This document shows, in pieces, positions 38,189 through 48,900 of a stretch of DNA of 54,293 bases. The stretch is from Verrucomicrobiota bacterium. Lineage in GTDB: Bacteria > Verrucomicrobiota > Verrucomicrobiia > Limisphaerales > UBA9464. The DNA is taken from assembly GCA_016871805.1 (NCBI GenBank), contig VHCG01000026.1, forward strand, positions 1 through 54,293. Direction: 5' to 3'. Positions within the stretch are counted from its first letter, which is position 1. Each line of letters opens with the position of its first letter. The notes under the pieces are model-generated. The model ran no database searches. It worked only from the letters and a program-made list of their open reading frames with translations, and was not told where the DNA came from. The position numbers and the translations under genes were made by a program.

Positions 38189-38929
38189 ATGCCGCTGGCG
38201 TATTCGTCCCAGTACTACGAGGGCTTGAAGGAGGATTCCGCCGCCTCAGCCCGGGAGGTGGTCCCCCTGCTCCTCCGCCTGATCCCCACCCGGCAGGTGA
38301 TCGACGTCGGCTGTGGGTCCGGGACCTGGACAAAGGTGTACCTCGAGTCGGGATGCGATGTGCTCGGGGTCGATGGATCCTTCGTCCGGCCGGACCAGCT
38401 GGTCTTTCAAGTGGACCGCTTCCAGGCCCACGACCTCGAGAAGCCGCTGCGCCTGGGACGGCGATTCGACCTCGTGAACTGCCTCGAGGTCGCAGAGCAC
38501 CTGTCCGAGACGCGGGCCGATGGGTTCGTGTCGGATCTCTGCCAGATGGCGGACGTGGTGGTCTTCTCGGCCGCGGTGCCCGGACAGGGTGGCACCCACC
38601 ATATCAACGAGCAGTGGCCCAGCTATTGGCAGCCGAAGTTCCGTTCGAACGGGTTCGTACCGCTCGACTGCATCCGCCCGGGGATCTGGAACAACCCGAA
38701 GGTGGCGTGGTGGTACGTCCAGAACCTGTTCGTGTATGTCCGGGAAACGATCCTCGACCGTCATCCCGCAGCCGTGTCGGCCTCCCGGCCGTGGCCGGTC
38801 GACGTGGTCCATCCCCGGGCCTACATGCGGGCGACGGTTCCCAGCGAGATGTCCCCACGGATGCTCAAGGAAGTCGCCAGGGCACTGCCCCACTTCCCGG
38901 GGAAGATCCTCAAGGCTTGGGGATCCTGA
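38189..38929 (+). CDS. Class I SAM-dependent methyltransferase
   Basis: A 246-residue protein from ATG 38189, chosen because GGAAGG stands ten bases before it; the frame is also open from 38102. SAM motif I reads VIDVGCGSGTWTKVYLESG, an acidic motif follows (VLGVDGSFV), and FDLVNCLEVAEHL is motif II. GGTHHINEQWPSYWQPKFRS is a common continuation in sugar- or lipid-type methyltransferases. The substrate is unknown. Confidence 0.85.
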   Translation: MPLAYSSQYYEGLKEDSAASAREVVPLLLRLIPTRQVIDVGCGSGTWTKVYLESGCDVLGVDGSFVRPDQLVFQVDRFQAHDLEKPLRLGRRFDLVNCLEVAEHLSETRADGFVSDLCQMADVVVFSAAVPGQGGTHHINEQWPSYWQPKFRSNGFVPLDCIRPGIWNNPKVAWWYVQNLFVYVRETILDRHPAAVSASRPWPVDVVHPRAYMRATVPSEMSPRMLKEVARALPHFPGKILKAWGS

Positions 38930-38990
38930 GACACCGACTGCGCCGACCCACCAAAGACGGGGGACTCAACCCCGGAGATGCGTCAACCCC

Positions 38991-40247
38991 CTATCCTTGC
39001 CTGCGTGACCCCGACCCCACGAGGGCCGTCTCGCGCTCGAGCAGGGTTGGATGGGAGTAGTGCCAGGCACTGAACCACGGGTGCGGGGTCAGGTTGGACA
39101 GATTCTTCTCGCTCAGCTTCCGGAGTGCGCCGATCAGGGCAGCCGGACCGTCCATGGTCCGCGATGCGTAGGCGTCGGCATCGTATTCGTGCACCCTCGA
39201 CCATCGGTTCGACAGCGGCGCGAACCAGAACCCGACGGGTCCCGCCAGGAATCCGAACAGCAGCAGCGCCGGCGCGAGACCGGAAGCGGGTGGGAATCCG
39301 AATGCCCCGATGAACTCGGGACGCTCCGCCAGCCACGCGATGACGAAGAGCGACCCCAGCAGAACCAGGCCCGACCAGGCGATCCGCTTGGGAATGTGAC
39401 GGCACTTCGAGTGCCCCACCTCATGGGCCAGGACCGCCTCCAGCTCCTCTGCGGTGAGCTGCGAGATCAGGGTGTCGAAGAGCACGATCTTCCGGAACCG
39501 GCCGAACCCGGTGAAAAAGGCATTGGAATGCCGGGACCGCTTGCTGCCATCCATGACCAGGATCGTCCGGGCGCTGAACCCCGTCCGTTCCCCGAGCGCC
39601 AGGAGCCGGTCCCTCAGCTCACCCTCCGGCAAGGGGGTCAATTTGTTGAACAACGGCAGGATCAGGATCGGGGCCAACACCAGCATCACCAGCTGGAACC
39701 CGAGGATCACCCCCCACGCCCACAGCCACCACGCCGTTCCCATCCAGGCCACAAGCTTGAGGACCAGGAGCAGCAGTGGCAGGCCCAGCGCAATTCCAAG
39801 CAGCAGGCCCTTCAGACGATCCATCCACCACAACCCCTGCGTACTGGTGTTGAATCCAAACCGCTCCTCGAGCCGGAACTGCGCCCACCAGTCGAACGGC
39901 AGCGACGCCGTCGAAAAACCCAGTCCCACGAGAACCACCCACAGGGCGTCGACCCAGGCCGAGGTCCCGAGGACCCGATGGATGCCGGTAAACGAAGCCG
40001 GCAGAAGCCCCGCGGCCAGAACCCCCAGCAGGACCGCAACCTCCCAGCCCGACTGCACCTGTCCGAACCGCGATTTGGCGAGGGTGTACTCGGCCGACCG
40101 GGCATAGGTCGCCTCATCCATCACCCCACGGAACACCGCCGGCATCGTCCCGGCGTGCGCCCGCACCGCCCCCCGGTTGAGCCAGCCCAGGAGCGCCTCC
40201 ATGGCCGTCTGGGCCAGAATCAACCCCACCACCACCGGAAACAGCAT
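38991..40247 (-). CDS. M48 family (Ste24/HtpX-like) membrane metallopeptidase
   Basis: A protein of 418 residues from ATG 40247 (a GTG at 40259 would add four). It has about six hydrophobic segments. The zinc site is HEVGH in VLAHEVGHSKCRH, and the later third ligand Glu lies in EYDADAYASRTM. The N-terminal stretch with RFGFNTSTQGLWWMDRLKG is the M48A (CAAX prenyl protease 1-like) domain. Bacterial members take part in membrane protein quality control. It reads away from the efflux operon at 40411. Confidence 0.92.
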   Translation of the reverse strand: MLFPVVVGLILAQTAMEALLGWLNRGAVRAHAGTMPAVFRGVMDEATYARSAEYTLAKSRFGQVQSGWEVAVLLGVLAAGLLPASFTGIHRVLGTSAWVDALWVVLVGLGFSTASLPFDWWAQFRLEERFGFNTSTQGLWWMDRLKGLLLGIALGLPLLLLVLKLVAWMGTAWWLWAWGVILGFQLVMLVLAPILILPLFNKLTPLPEGELRDRLLALGERTGFSARTILVMDGSKRSRHSNAFFTGFGRFRKIVLFDTLISQLTAEELEAVLAHEVGHSKCRHIPKRIAWSGLVLLGSLFVIAWLAERPEFIGAFGFPPASGLAPALLLFGFLAGPVGFWFAPLSNRWSRVHEYDADAYASRTMDGPAALIGALRKLSEKNLSNLTPHPWFSAWHYSHPTLLERETALVGSGSRRQG

Positions 40248-40410
40248 CGACCAGTCCACGGGCCAACAGTGTCAGGAGCCTCGACCCGGGTCACGCACGG
40301 GCTTCGTCGAACGGCCTCCAACCGCTCCAGAAAATCGCAACTCCTTGAAATTAGGTGAAATAGCAAATTGAACGTATGCGTTTGACCATTAGCATCACCG
40401 AGCGCGTCGC

Positions 40411-41610
40411 ATGAAGATCCTGATCACGCTCCTGTTGGCCGCCGTCCTGGGTGGAGGTGGATGGTATGCGTGGAAGCAGCGGCAGGCCGCCGCCGAGGCC
40501 GCCGCCGCCGCAACGGCCCGGCCTTCGACGGCCCCGGTCGAAACGCGCGACATCCGTTTCGCCGTCAGCGCCGCCGGTGAGATCACCCCGTCCGAACAGG
40601 TCAGCGTGCGCCCCGAGGTCAACGGCAAGATCCTCACGCTGGCGGTGGACCTCGGTGACCAGATCAAGAAGGACGACCTGCTCTTCCAGCTCGACGACCG
40701 GGATCTCCAGATCGAGAAGCAGCAGCGCGAGACCCAGATCGCCCGGGCGCGGCTGACCCTCGACCAAGCCCGACGCGACTTCGAACGGGCCGAGGAGCTC
40801 ATCAAGGGCAAGCTGCTCTCGGAACAGGAGTTCGAGACCGCCCGGACCGCCTTCGAGCTGGCCAAGAACAGCATCCAGCAGGGCGAGAAGGAGCTCGAGC
40901 TCACCAGCGACCGGCTCCGCAAGACCCGCGTCACCGCCCCGTTCGACTGCACCGTCCTCACCCGCCCCATCTCGGTCGGACAGGCCGTGAGCGGCTCCGG
41001 CGGGTTCAACGCCGGAACCGAGGTCATGACCATCGCCAACCTCAATGACCTGGTCATCAACGCCCATATCAACCAGGCGGATGTCGGCCGACTCCGGGTC
41101 GGACAGGAGGTCGATGTCACCGTCGAGGCCGTCCCCGGCCTCAAGGTGGTCGGTAAGGTCGAGCGCATCGCCCCGCAGGCCGTCATCAAGAACAACATCA
41201 AGGGCTTCCCTGCGCGCATCCTCCTCAAGGATGTCGACCGCCGGGTCCGTCCCGGCATGACCGCCAACATCTCGATCCCGGTGGCCAGCGCCGCCGGTGT
41301 CGTCGCCGCCCCGCTCGCCTCCATCTTCACTGAGTTCAACCCCCAGACCCGACAGGTCGAACGGTTCGCCTGGGTTCGGGAGGGCGAGACATGGGCACGT
41401 CGCCCGATCCAGATCGGCGTCAGCGACTACTTCTTCGCGGAGGTCACCTCCGGACTCCAAGTGGGTGAGACGGTGTCGCTCGAGGACCGCTCCAAGGAGG
41501 CCGGCACCAAGACCAAGGCGCCCACACCGGGCGCCGTCGCCGGTGGGGCCACCGGATCGGGCTCCCGCACCTCCGGAGGCACGCGTCCCGGCATCGCGCC
41601 CGCTCGTTGA
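40411..41610 (+). CDS. MacA/HlyD-like periplasmic adaptor
   Basis: A 399-residue membrane-fusion protein. It is anchored by an N-terminal hydrophobic segment (about 3-20), followed by an Ala-rich linker and the half-lipoyl motif VRPEVNGKILTLAVDLGD. A helical hairpin (about 90-165) with QQRETQIARARLTLDQARRD follows, then the second lipoyl half (TRVTAPFDCTVLTRP) and the beta-barrel domain. The C-terminal 40 residues are low-complexity Gly/Thr/Ser. It is the first gene of a four-gene set with an ATPase and two permeases, so it should connect these to an outer membrane channel encoded elsewhere. Confidence 0.93.
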   Translation: MKILITLLLAAVLGGGGWYAWKQRQAAAEAAAAATARPSTAPVETRDIRFAVSAAGEITPSEQVSVRPEVNGKILTLAVDLGDQIKKDDLLFQLDDRDLQIEKQQRETQIARARLTLDQARRDFERAEELIKGKLLSEQEFETARTAFELAKNSIQQGEKELELTSDRLRKTRVTAPFDCTVLTRPISVGQAVSGSGGFNAGTEVMTIANLNDLVINAHINQADVGRLRVGQEVDVTVEAVPGLKVVGKVERIAPQAVIKNNIKGFPARILLKDVDRRVRPGMTANISIPVASAAGVVAAPLASIFTEFNPQTRQVERFAWVREGETWARRPIQIGVSDYFFAEVTSGLQVGETVSLEDRSKEAGTKTKAPTPGAVAGGATGSGSRTSGGTRPGIAPAR

Positions 41611-41637
41611 CCCACCACCCCAGCGCGCCCCCCTCCA

Positions 41638-42381
<744 letters not shown>

Positions 42382-42389
42382 GTCCCCCC

Positions 42390-43781
42390 ATGTCCCTCTG
42401 GAACGCCATCGCGGTCGGCCTGAAGGAGATCTGGGCGCACAAGTTCCGGAGCCTTCTCACCATGCTTGGGATCATCCTAGGCGTGTCGTCGCTCGTCGCG
42501 ATGAATGCCCTGGTCCAGGGCATGGAGAACGGCGCCCGGGAATCCCTCGTCGCCGTCGGCGGCCTCGCCAAGGTCCGCGTCGAAGCCCAGCCCGTCCCGG
42601 TCGAACAGCGCCACATGCGCGACCTCGCCGTAGGACTCACCATGAACGACGTCCATGCCCTCCGGAACTCCGCCCCGGAGGCCGTGAAGATCTCCCCCGA
42701 GATGCGCATGGATGGCATGAACCCGACCCTCGCCGCCAACGGGAAGACCTATCGCACCTTCATGACCTCCGGCGTCTGGCCCATCCAGGCCGAACTCATG
42801 GAGCACAAGATCGGACACGGCCGGATGTTCACCGAGTTCGACGACGAACAGGCCCGGAACGTGGTCGTGATCGGCACCGGCATCCGCGACGAACTCTTCG
42901 GAAAACCCGAGGACACCGGGGAACCTGTGATCCCGCTCGGCAGAACCATGACCATCAACGGCTATCCCTTCACGATCATCGGGATGTTCGAGCACTACGA
43001 GAGCGAGCAGGACCGGAAGGCCCGCGAGCTGCGTGAGCAGGAGCAGCGGACGCGCCAGGCCGCCGGGGTCACGAACAGCGCCTCCGGACCCCAGCGCAGC
43101 CGGGGCTACGGCGGTGGCGGACGCCGCGGCGGCTTCGCGTTCTGGATCAAGAACAACACCGTCTACATGCCGCTCAACACCATGTGGATGAAGATGAAGT
43201 CGGGACAGACCAACATCTCGGCCATCCCCACCCTCAACAACATCGAGATCCGGGTCGCGGATCCCGACCGCATCAACGAGGCCCTCACCCAGATCCGCAA
43301 TGTCCTCATGATCACCCACCGGGGCATCGAAGACTTCTCGTTCAGAACACAGGAGGATTGGGCCGACCAGATCAGCACCTTCATCAGCGCCGCCCGGATC
43401 AGCGGCGGCCTCATCGCCGGCATCAGCCTCCTGGTCGGCGGCATCGGCATCATGAACATCATGCTCGCCAGCATCAGCGAGCGCATCCGCGAGATCGGCA
43501 TCCGCAAGGCCGTCGGGGCAGAGGACATCGAGGTGTTCATCCAGATCCTCATCGAGAGCACCGTCATCGCCGTCATCGGCGGGCTTGTGGGACTCGCCAC
43601 CAGCTTCGGACTCATCCAGCTCATCCGTGCCGTCACCCCCACCGACAATGCGCCGGTGGTCACCCTCGGATCCATGGGCCTCGCCTTCGCCGCCAGCGTC
43701 ACCATCGGCGTCCTCGCCGGCCTCATCCCCGCCTTCCGCGCCTCGCGCATGAACGTCATCCAGGCGCTCCGGTACGACTGA
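42390..43781 (+). CDS. MacB-like FtsX-family permease, copy 1
   Basis: A 463-residue permease with the MacB topology: one N-terminal helix (SLLTMLGIILGVSSLVAMNA), a large periplasmic domain (about 45-330) and three C-terminal helices (GLIAGISLLVGGIGIMNIML and later ones). Before the last periplasmic part a Gly/Arg-rich spacer (RSRGYGGGGRRGG) leads to FAFWIKNNTVYMPLNTMWMK. It starts nine bases after the ATPase gene and is paralogous to the next gene. Confidence 0.94.
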   Translation: MSLWNAIAVGLKEIWAHKFRSLLTMLGIILGVSSLVAMNALVQGMENGARESLVAVGGLAKVRVEAQPVPVEQRHMRDLAVGLTMNDVHALRNSAPEAVKISPEMRMDGMNPTLAANGKTYRTFMTSGVWPIQAELMEHKIGHGRMFTEFDDEQARNVVVIGTGIRDELFGKPEDTGEPVIPLGRTMTINGYPFTIIGMFEHYESEQDRKARELREQEQRTRQAAGVTNSASGPQRSRGYGGGGRRGGFAFWIKNNTVYMPLNTMWMKMKSGQTNISAIPTLNNIEIRVADPDRINEALTQIRNVLMITHRGIEDFSFRTQEDWADQISTFISAARISGGLIAGISLLVGGIGIMNIMLASISERIREIGIRKAVGAEDIEVFIQILIESTVIAVIGGLVGLATSFGLIQLIRAVTPTDNAPVVTLGSMGLAFAASVTIGVLAGLIPAFRASRMNVIQALRYD

Positions 43782-45145
43782 TGATACTCCTCAACTCCAT
43801 CGCCGTCGGACTGAAGGAGATCTGGGCCCACAAGTCCCGGTCATTCCTCACGATGCTCGGGATCATCCTCGGAGTGACCAGCCTCGTGGGCATGTCCGCC
43901 ATCATCAAAGGCATGGAAAACGGGATGAAGGAGACCATGGTGGCCATGGGCGGCGTCGACAAGGTGCTGGTCCGACCCCAGGCCGTACCCGCCTGGCAGG
44001 ATCATCTGGCCGACTCCGCACCCGGACGCACCCTCGTCGATGTCGAGGCCCTCCGCCGCAGCGCTCCCCTGCTCCGGGTCGTCTCGCCCGAGATGGCCCT
44101 CGACGACGTCACCCTCAGCCGGGGCGACAAGCGGACGGAGCCCAGCGAGTGCGTCGGCGGCTGGCCCGCCGTCCTGGAGATGAACCTCCACACCGTGGCC
44201 CACGGCCGCTTCTTCAACGAGATCGACGAGGAGGAGGCCCGCCCGGTCTGCGTCATCGGCACCGGCATCCGGGATGAACTGTTCGGGAAGCCGGACGACG
44301 TCGGACGCGAGATCATCCCCGTCGGCGAGACGATCCAGATCAACGGCCAACCCTTCGTGATCGTCGGGATGTTCCAGGAATACATGGGCGAGCAGGAGGC
44401 CAAGGAACGGGCCCGCCAACGGGAGCAGAAGGACAACCCCGCCGAGGTGGGGGGACCCAAGCGGTCCCGCGGCTGGGGCAAGAAGGGGGGCTGGGCGTTC
44501 TGGCGGAAGAACATGATCGTCTACATCCCCCTCAACACCGCCTGGATCCGCTTCCGCTCCGGGGGCACCACGCTCAACAGCGTCCCGGACCCTCGACTGA
44601 CCGACATCGACATCAAGGTCGCCGACTTCAGCCGTCTCGAGGAGACCCTCCAGCAGGCCAAGAACGTGATGCTGCTCACCCACCAGGGGATCGAGGACTT
44701 CACCTTCGAGACCCAGGAGAACCAGGTCGAGAGCATCAACAAGCAGATCCAGAACGCCCGGATCAGCGGCGGCCTCATCGCCGGCATCAGCCTCCTTGTG
44801 GGCGGCATCGGCATCATGAACATCATGCTCGCCAGCATCAACGAACGCGTCCGCGAGATCGGCATCTGCAAGGCGGTCGGGGCGACCGGGGCCAACATCT
44901 TCATCCAGATCCTCATCGAGAGCGCCGTCCTGGCCGTCATCGGCGGACTCCTCGGCCTCGGGGGCTCCGAGCTGTTTGTCGACCTCCTGGCCAAGGTCAC
45001 CCCGTCCTCCAACTCCCCCATGATCACGCGCAACGCCGAACTGGTGGCGGTCGCCTTCAGCGCCGCCGTCGGCGTCCTGGCCGGTGTCCTGCCCGCCATC
45101 AAAGCCGCCCGCTTCAGCCCCATCGAAGCGCTACGCTACGAATAG
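43781..45145 (+). CDS. MacB-like FtsX-family permease, copy 2
   Basis: A 454-residue permease whose ATG overlaps the stop of copy 1 by one base (TGATG). It shares the same layout and stretches, such as GLKEIWAHKSRSFLTMLGII and ISGGLIAGISLLVGGIGIMN, but the periplasmic domain has diverged widely. Its spacer is Lys/Arg-rich (KRSRGWGKKGG) before WAFWRKNMIVYIPLNT. The two copies probably form a heterodimer with two ATPase subunits. It is the last gene of the operon. Confidence 0.94.
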   Translation: MILLNSIAVGLKEIWAHKSRSFLTMLGIILGVTSLVGMSAIIKGMENGMKETMVAMGGVDKVLVRPQAVPAWQDHLADSAPGRTLVDVEALRRSAPLLRVVSPEMALDDVTLSRGDKRTEPSECVGGWPAVLEMNLHTVAHGRFFNEIDEEEARPVCVIGTGIRDELFGKPDDVGREIIPVGETIQINGQPFVIVGMFQEYMGEQEAKERARQREQKDNPAEVGGPKRSRGWGKKGGWAFWRKNMIVYIPLNTAWIRFRSGGTTLNSVPDPRLTDIDIKVADFSRLEETLQQAKNVMLLTHQGIEDFTFETQENQVESINKQIQNARISGGLIAGISLLVGGIGIMNIMLASINERVREIGICKAVGATGANIFIQILIESAVLAVIGGLLGLGGSELFVDLLAKVTPSSNSPMITRNAELVAVAFSAAVGVLAGVLPAIKAARFSPIEALRYE

Positions 45146-45515
45146 GGATGCCACAGAGGAACGGCGGGGGAAACAGAGACAGAGGCAATGCCGGTAGGGC
45201 TGTGCTCCGCCAAGGCCCCATCTCGATCCGATGCGTGTGACGCACCCGTGAAGGGGGACGGGGCCACTGATGCGTCACAGGATCCCGGCTGGACCTGTTC
45301 GATCCACTCCACCCTCGCGGTCTAGATGGGGACGCCACGGAGGGCGCTCCCGAGCCCAGTGATGCAGGGCACTGCATCACCCACCCGTCGACGCCTTCGG
45401 CATCCGATCAGAAGCCACCCCTGGGCCCTTCGTTTCTACCCCTCTGCCTTTCTCCCGTCTTCCCTCCGCGTCTCCACGTCGCCGTGTGAGTCCCCTTCCC
45501 TCCTCTCCGCAATCC
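45146..45515. other. Non-coding region after the efflux operon
   Basis: About 370 bp with no supported gene. It starts and ends with purine-rich tracts that read similarly on opposite strands (45150-45190 on plus, 45420-45485 on minus). It contains the small palindrome TGCGTGTGACGCA and the hairpin at 45359-45380. It separates convergent genes, so a terminator is expected. Confidence 0.6.
45359..45380. terminator. Perfect 9 bp hairpin, possible bidirectional terminator
   Basis: GTGATGCAG, then GGCA, then CTGCATCAC: a perfect 9 bp stem with a four-base loop between convergent genes. No T-run follows on either strand, so the terminator role is inferred from its position. Confidence 0.45.
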
Positions 45516-45989
45516 CTATCCCAACAGGGACGCCTCGACATCCCTGACGAATGCCTCGGGGTCGGCCGGGGAGACCACCAGGGTGCGCGTCGCCAGAGAC
45601 AGGACCACCGTCCGACGGGTGTCGGTGACGAAGGCCCGATACAGGCCCAGGCTCCTGTTGCGAAACCATCCCGTGAACGAGAACAGCCCGCCGTTCCCAC
45701 ACAACCGGAGGCTGCCCCGCATGGCCTCCGGCTCGGCACGGATCGCCTTCAATCCCTTGAGGGGAATCCGCGTGGTCCAAAGCAACCGATGGATCTCGAG
45801 CGCTCCGGGGACGACCGTGTAGCCCCGGATCACGAAGAGGAGACAGACCGCCACGACACCCACAGGCAGGAGACACAGGCTCCGGGGAGACGCATCGGTG
45901 ACCCACAACGCAACCGAGACACCCGTCAGCAGGAGTGTCGCCCCGAACGAGACGCCTCTCAGCAGTAAACTCCAGGGTGCGACGTGCAC
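45516..45989 (-). CDS. Small two-helix membrane protein with PH-like domain
   Basis: A protein of 157 residues with probable GTG start at 45989 (TTG 45998 is possible). Two hydrophobic segments (about 11-55: LLLRGVSFGATLLLTGVSVA and CLLPVGVVAVCLLFVIRGYT) precede a soluble domain. The domain includes VPGALEIHRLLWTTRIPLKG, RSLGLYRAFVTDTRRTVVLS and VSPADPEAFVRDVEASL, the pattern of bacterial PH-like domains. The gene starts within a few bases of the end of the large multihaem gene, so it is probably co-transcribed with it. Confidence 0.7.
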   Translation of the reverse strand: MHVAPWSLLLRGVSFGATLLLTGVSVALWVTDASPRSLCLLPVGVVAVCLLFVIRGYTVVPGALEIHRLLWTTRIPLKGLKAIRAEPEAMRGSLRLCGNGGLFSFTGWFRNRSLGLYRAFVTDTRRTVVLSLATRTLVVSPADPEAFVRDVEASLLG

Positions 45990-45994
45990 GATCC

Positions 45995-48900
45995 TCAATG
46001 GTTGAAGACGAACTCGGGCGAGTTCAGCAGCGCCCACAGCAGATCCTCGGAGGCCGTCTCGCGCGTCGCCCCCGGGGCCTCGAAGGCCTTCAGTGCGATC
46101 GACAGCTCCAAGGCCGACGGGTCCCGGCCCAGCGCGGCGAGGTAGAGTGCCGACACGATCTCGCGGGGTGGACGATCCCCCGACGTCAGCTGTCGGACCC
46201 GACCCTTCGGATCGCTGAGCTTCGACTGCACCGACTGGGAATTCATCAGGTGCAGCGACTGCACCACGCTCAGCTGGAGGTCGCGCTCGCAGGGACAGTC
46301 GCTGCTGGAATTGGGTCGACCGAAGGCGTCGAGGAAATGCGACCCGATCTTGTAGCTCCACGCCTGCATCGCACGGGATCCCTCGGGCATGGCCGCCAGG
46401 GTGTCGGACACCCCGGTCACATCACGGACCGCATCCATGAGCACCTCGGCCGGCAGGCGGCGTCGATACCCCCGCGAGAACCGTCGGGTGTCGGTGAGAT
46501 TCGTCTCATTCGGCGCCGAGCTGAGCTGATACAGCCGCGACTCCAGAATCATGCGGATGAGGTGCTTGAAGTCGTAGCCGTGCGCCGCGAAGTCCGCCGC
46601 GAGGGCGTCCAGCAGCTCCGGATGCACACACGGATTGGAGGTTCGGAAGTCGTCGACCGGGTGGACCAGGCCACGTCCGAAGAAGTTGGCCCAGACCCGG
46701 TTCACCGCCGCCTTGGCGAAGAACGGGTTCTTCGGATCCAACAACCACCCCGCCAACCGGTCCCGCGGGTCTCCCGACCCGGCACCCAGATCGGGTCCGT
46801 CCGGCGGACGCGGAGTCATCACCGCACCCGTGACCGGATGTCGGACCTCGCCACCCGCGGCGTAGTAGAAGCTCTCGATGCCGGCCGAGATCGGCGGCGA
46901 GAGACCAGCCCCTTTCTGCTTCACCGGACCAAAGAACGCCGCGAGCTGGTAGAAGTCCTCCTGACCCCACTTCTCATTGGGATGGTGATGGCACTTGGCG
47001 CACTCCATCCGGGTCCCCAGGAACAGCTGGCTGAACATGGTGGTCAGCTCGGCCGGCTCGCGCCGATCCCGGTAGACCACCGCCGGACCGTTCCGGTGGT
47101 TGGAGCCCTCGGCCTGGAGGAGGTCCCGGACGAACGCGTCGTACGGCCGGTTGTCCCGGAACTGCTCCCGCAGCCACTGGTCGAGGGTGAACACGCTCTT
47201 CACCCCCACGCGGTCCGGGTTCGGCCTCAGCAGGTCTGCCCACTTGTTGGCCCAGTAGTCCCCATAGGCGGGATGGTCGAGGAGCCGTGTGATCCACCGC
47301 GACCGCTTGTCGGGCGCCGGATCGGCAAGAAACTCACGGACCTCGTCGGGTGTCGGCAGCCGGCCCACGGTGTCGAGGGTCGAGCGCCGGAGAAATTCGG
47401 CGTCGGTGCAGAGGTCGGAGGGCAGCAGCCCCAGACGCTGGAACCGGACGTAGGCCTGGTCGTCGATGAAGTTGTTCCGCGGCAGCGCGGCGTAGCGTTC
47501 CGGCGGGAACACGGTCTCCGCCGGCACCAACACCTGCGAGGCCGCGACGCGTCCCATGTATCTGGCCACCACGACCGCCTCACCTCCCCCGAGGGTGCCC
47601 ACCGTCACCCGTCCCGGACCGTCCACTCGGACCCGTTCGGAATCGTTCGACTCGAGGGTCGTGAGCGCCGTCACATCCCGACGGCTTCCATCCGAATACC
47701 GGGCGGTCACCAGAAAGGTCTGTGTGGCCCCACGGCGATAGCGGCGTTCGGACGGATGGAGGGTCAGACCCTCGAGGACGGGTTCGGTCGGCGCGGCGAA
47801 GGGCATCCCCGCCCGGATCCAGCGCTCCAGCAGCTGGTGGGTCTCGGAACCCAACTCGAACCGACGTCCGCCTTCGTGGGGAACCAGACCGAGGGCCTTG
47901 CGCAGGAGGAGGCTCTGGTCGGGTGCCGCAGGGAACATACGGCGTTGTCGGCCTTCTCGGACGATCTCCTCGTGATCCGCCTTCGGATCATACGAGAACA
48001 CAGTGAGCTTGAACCCGTTCTGTCCCTCCGGCTTCGAGTGGCATCCGCCCGAGAGGCACCCCGCCTCGCTGAGGGCGGGCAGGATGTCGCGGACGAATCC
48101 CGGCACCGGACGCTCCGCCGCCGAATCGCGGACGGTCACCGGCACCGCCACCTCCTGCCCCCCGGCCCGGACCGTCACCGTCCCCTGCCCCGGACGCACC
48201 GCCACGATCCGACCCGTGGACTCGATCCGCACGGGGGCCCCGCGTCCCACCGAGATCCGCGCCCCAGGGGTCACATCGACCTCGAAGCCATCCCGAAGCG
48301 TCGCCGTGACCACCACACCCTGCGACGGGGCATCGTCCGTGAGCACGATCTCAGCCGGTTCGACCGAGAGGGCGGTCACATCCGAGGACCTCAATGTCAC
48401 CCGCGACACGGAGGATTTCGCCTGGGCGCGCTTCGGGGAGTGACGCGCGAGGCTCGGTGTGGACGGAGCCACTGGACGGTTCGAGATGCCGGTCCAGGAT
48501 CCCAGGAGCTGGCCCTCGCGGTCCCAGACCCGGACGGAGCCATCCTGTCCTCCGACGGCAATGCGGATGCCGTTGGTGGAGGCGCTGAGGCGGACCGCAC
48601 CCGAGGGCAGGGTGCCGAGATGCTTCTCGTCAGCCGTGGCCGAGCTCTGTTCCCCGGAGTGGGATTTCAGCTGGGTGTAGCGATGCACGGCGCCCGACTC
48701 CGAGACGGTGAAGACGGTGGAGCTGTCGGCAGGCCAGGCCACACCGGAGACACCGGAGGCAGGATTGCCCAAAGTGACGAGTTTCTCGCGCGTGGCGATG
48801 TCCCAGACCTTGATCTGTCGATCCGCCCCGCCGCTCACGACCTGGGTGGCATTCGTGTTGAAGGCGGCGGAGAAGACCTGCGCGGTATGGCCCTCGAGGG

